This document shows, piece after piece, positions 6,048-6,077 of a stretch of DNA of 6,077 nt (position 1 is the stretch's first letter; every line of letters starts with the position of its first letter). This DNA is from Chlamydiota bacterium (GTDB lineage Bacteria; Chlamydiota; Chlamydiia; Chlamydiales; JAJFMB01). The position numbers and the translations under genes are program-made. The stretch covers positions 1 to 6,077 of the forward strand of contig JAJFMB010000067.1 of assembly GCA_021772355.1 (NCBI GenBank). The letters are read 5' to 3'. The notes beneath the pieces are model-generated. The model saw nothing but the letters and a program-made list of their open reading frames with translations, made no database searches and was not told the origin of the DNA.

Positions 6048-6077
6048 ATGTCAGTTGTTTGTCCAGTTCCAAAAACG
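6048..6077 (+). CDS. Start of a further gene, cut by the window edge
   Basis: Only ten codons are visible: MSVVCPVPKT. An AAAGGG site sits at a suitable distance, the frame is open to the edge, and the gene would run in the same direction as hemL and the glycosyltransferase after a gap of 49 AT-rich bases (5999-6047). That gap contains TATTATATTAT, which could provide a -10 box, but no convincing -35 was found and no terminator hairpin is seen after the glycosyltransferase. Nothing can be said about function from ten residues. Confidence 0.45.
   Translation, partial: MSVVCPVPKT

Overview
The window suggests an obligate or facultative intracellular bacterium, most likely an environmental member of the Chlamydiota (Parachlamydia, Waddlia, Simkania or a relative). 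The grounds are a moderately AT-rich genome, a C5-pathway hemL, a consensus-type sigma70/sigma66 promoter with an all-A/T spacer, and a very large coiled-coil protein with short hydrophobic patches, like the orphan effector-type proteins of such bacteria. No marker here fixes the taxon, so this is inference.

Layout. Positions 1-166 (minus) hold the 5' end of a gene for a small exported protein: a clean signal peptide, then a run of eight G's in the coding strand. Positions 254-3355 (minus) encode a 1033-residue protein of unrecognised family, with a disordered N-terminus, several coiled coils, a His/acidic-rich linker and a double hydrophobic patch near the C-terminus. Positions 3356-3527 are an AT-rich divergent control region. 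It carries a near-consensus promoter for the minus-strand gene, an 18-bp inverted repeat over its predicted start point, a 12-bp palindrome and a 9-bp direct repeat. Positions 3528-4826 (plus) are hemL, glutamate-1-semialdehyde 2,1-aminomutase, complete and with its active-site residues intact. Positions 4859-5998 (plus) encode a GT4-type glycosyltransferase whose start codon lies inside a potential hairpin. A further plus-strand gene appears to begin at 6048 and runs off the window.

How they fit together. hemL supplies 5-aminolevulinate for haem. The glycosyltransferase, 32 bases downstream with no terminator between, probably shares its transcript but works on a surface or membrane glycoconjugate, so the link looks positional rather than metabolic. 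The large minus-strand protein is transcribed divergently from its own strong promoter and is the accessory, potentially host-directed part of the window. No RNA gene, mobile element or CRISPR array was seen.
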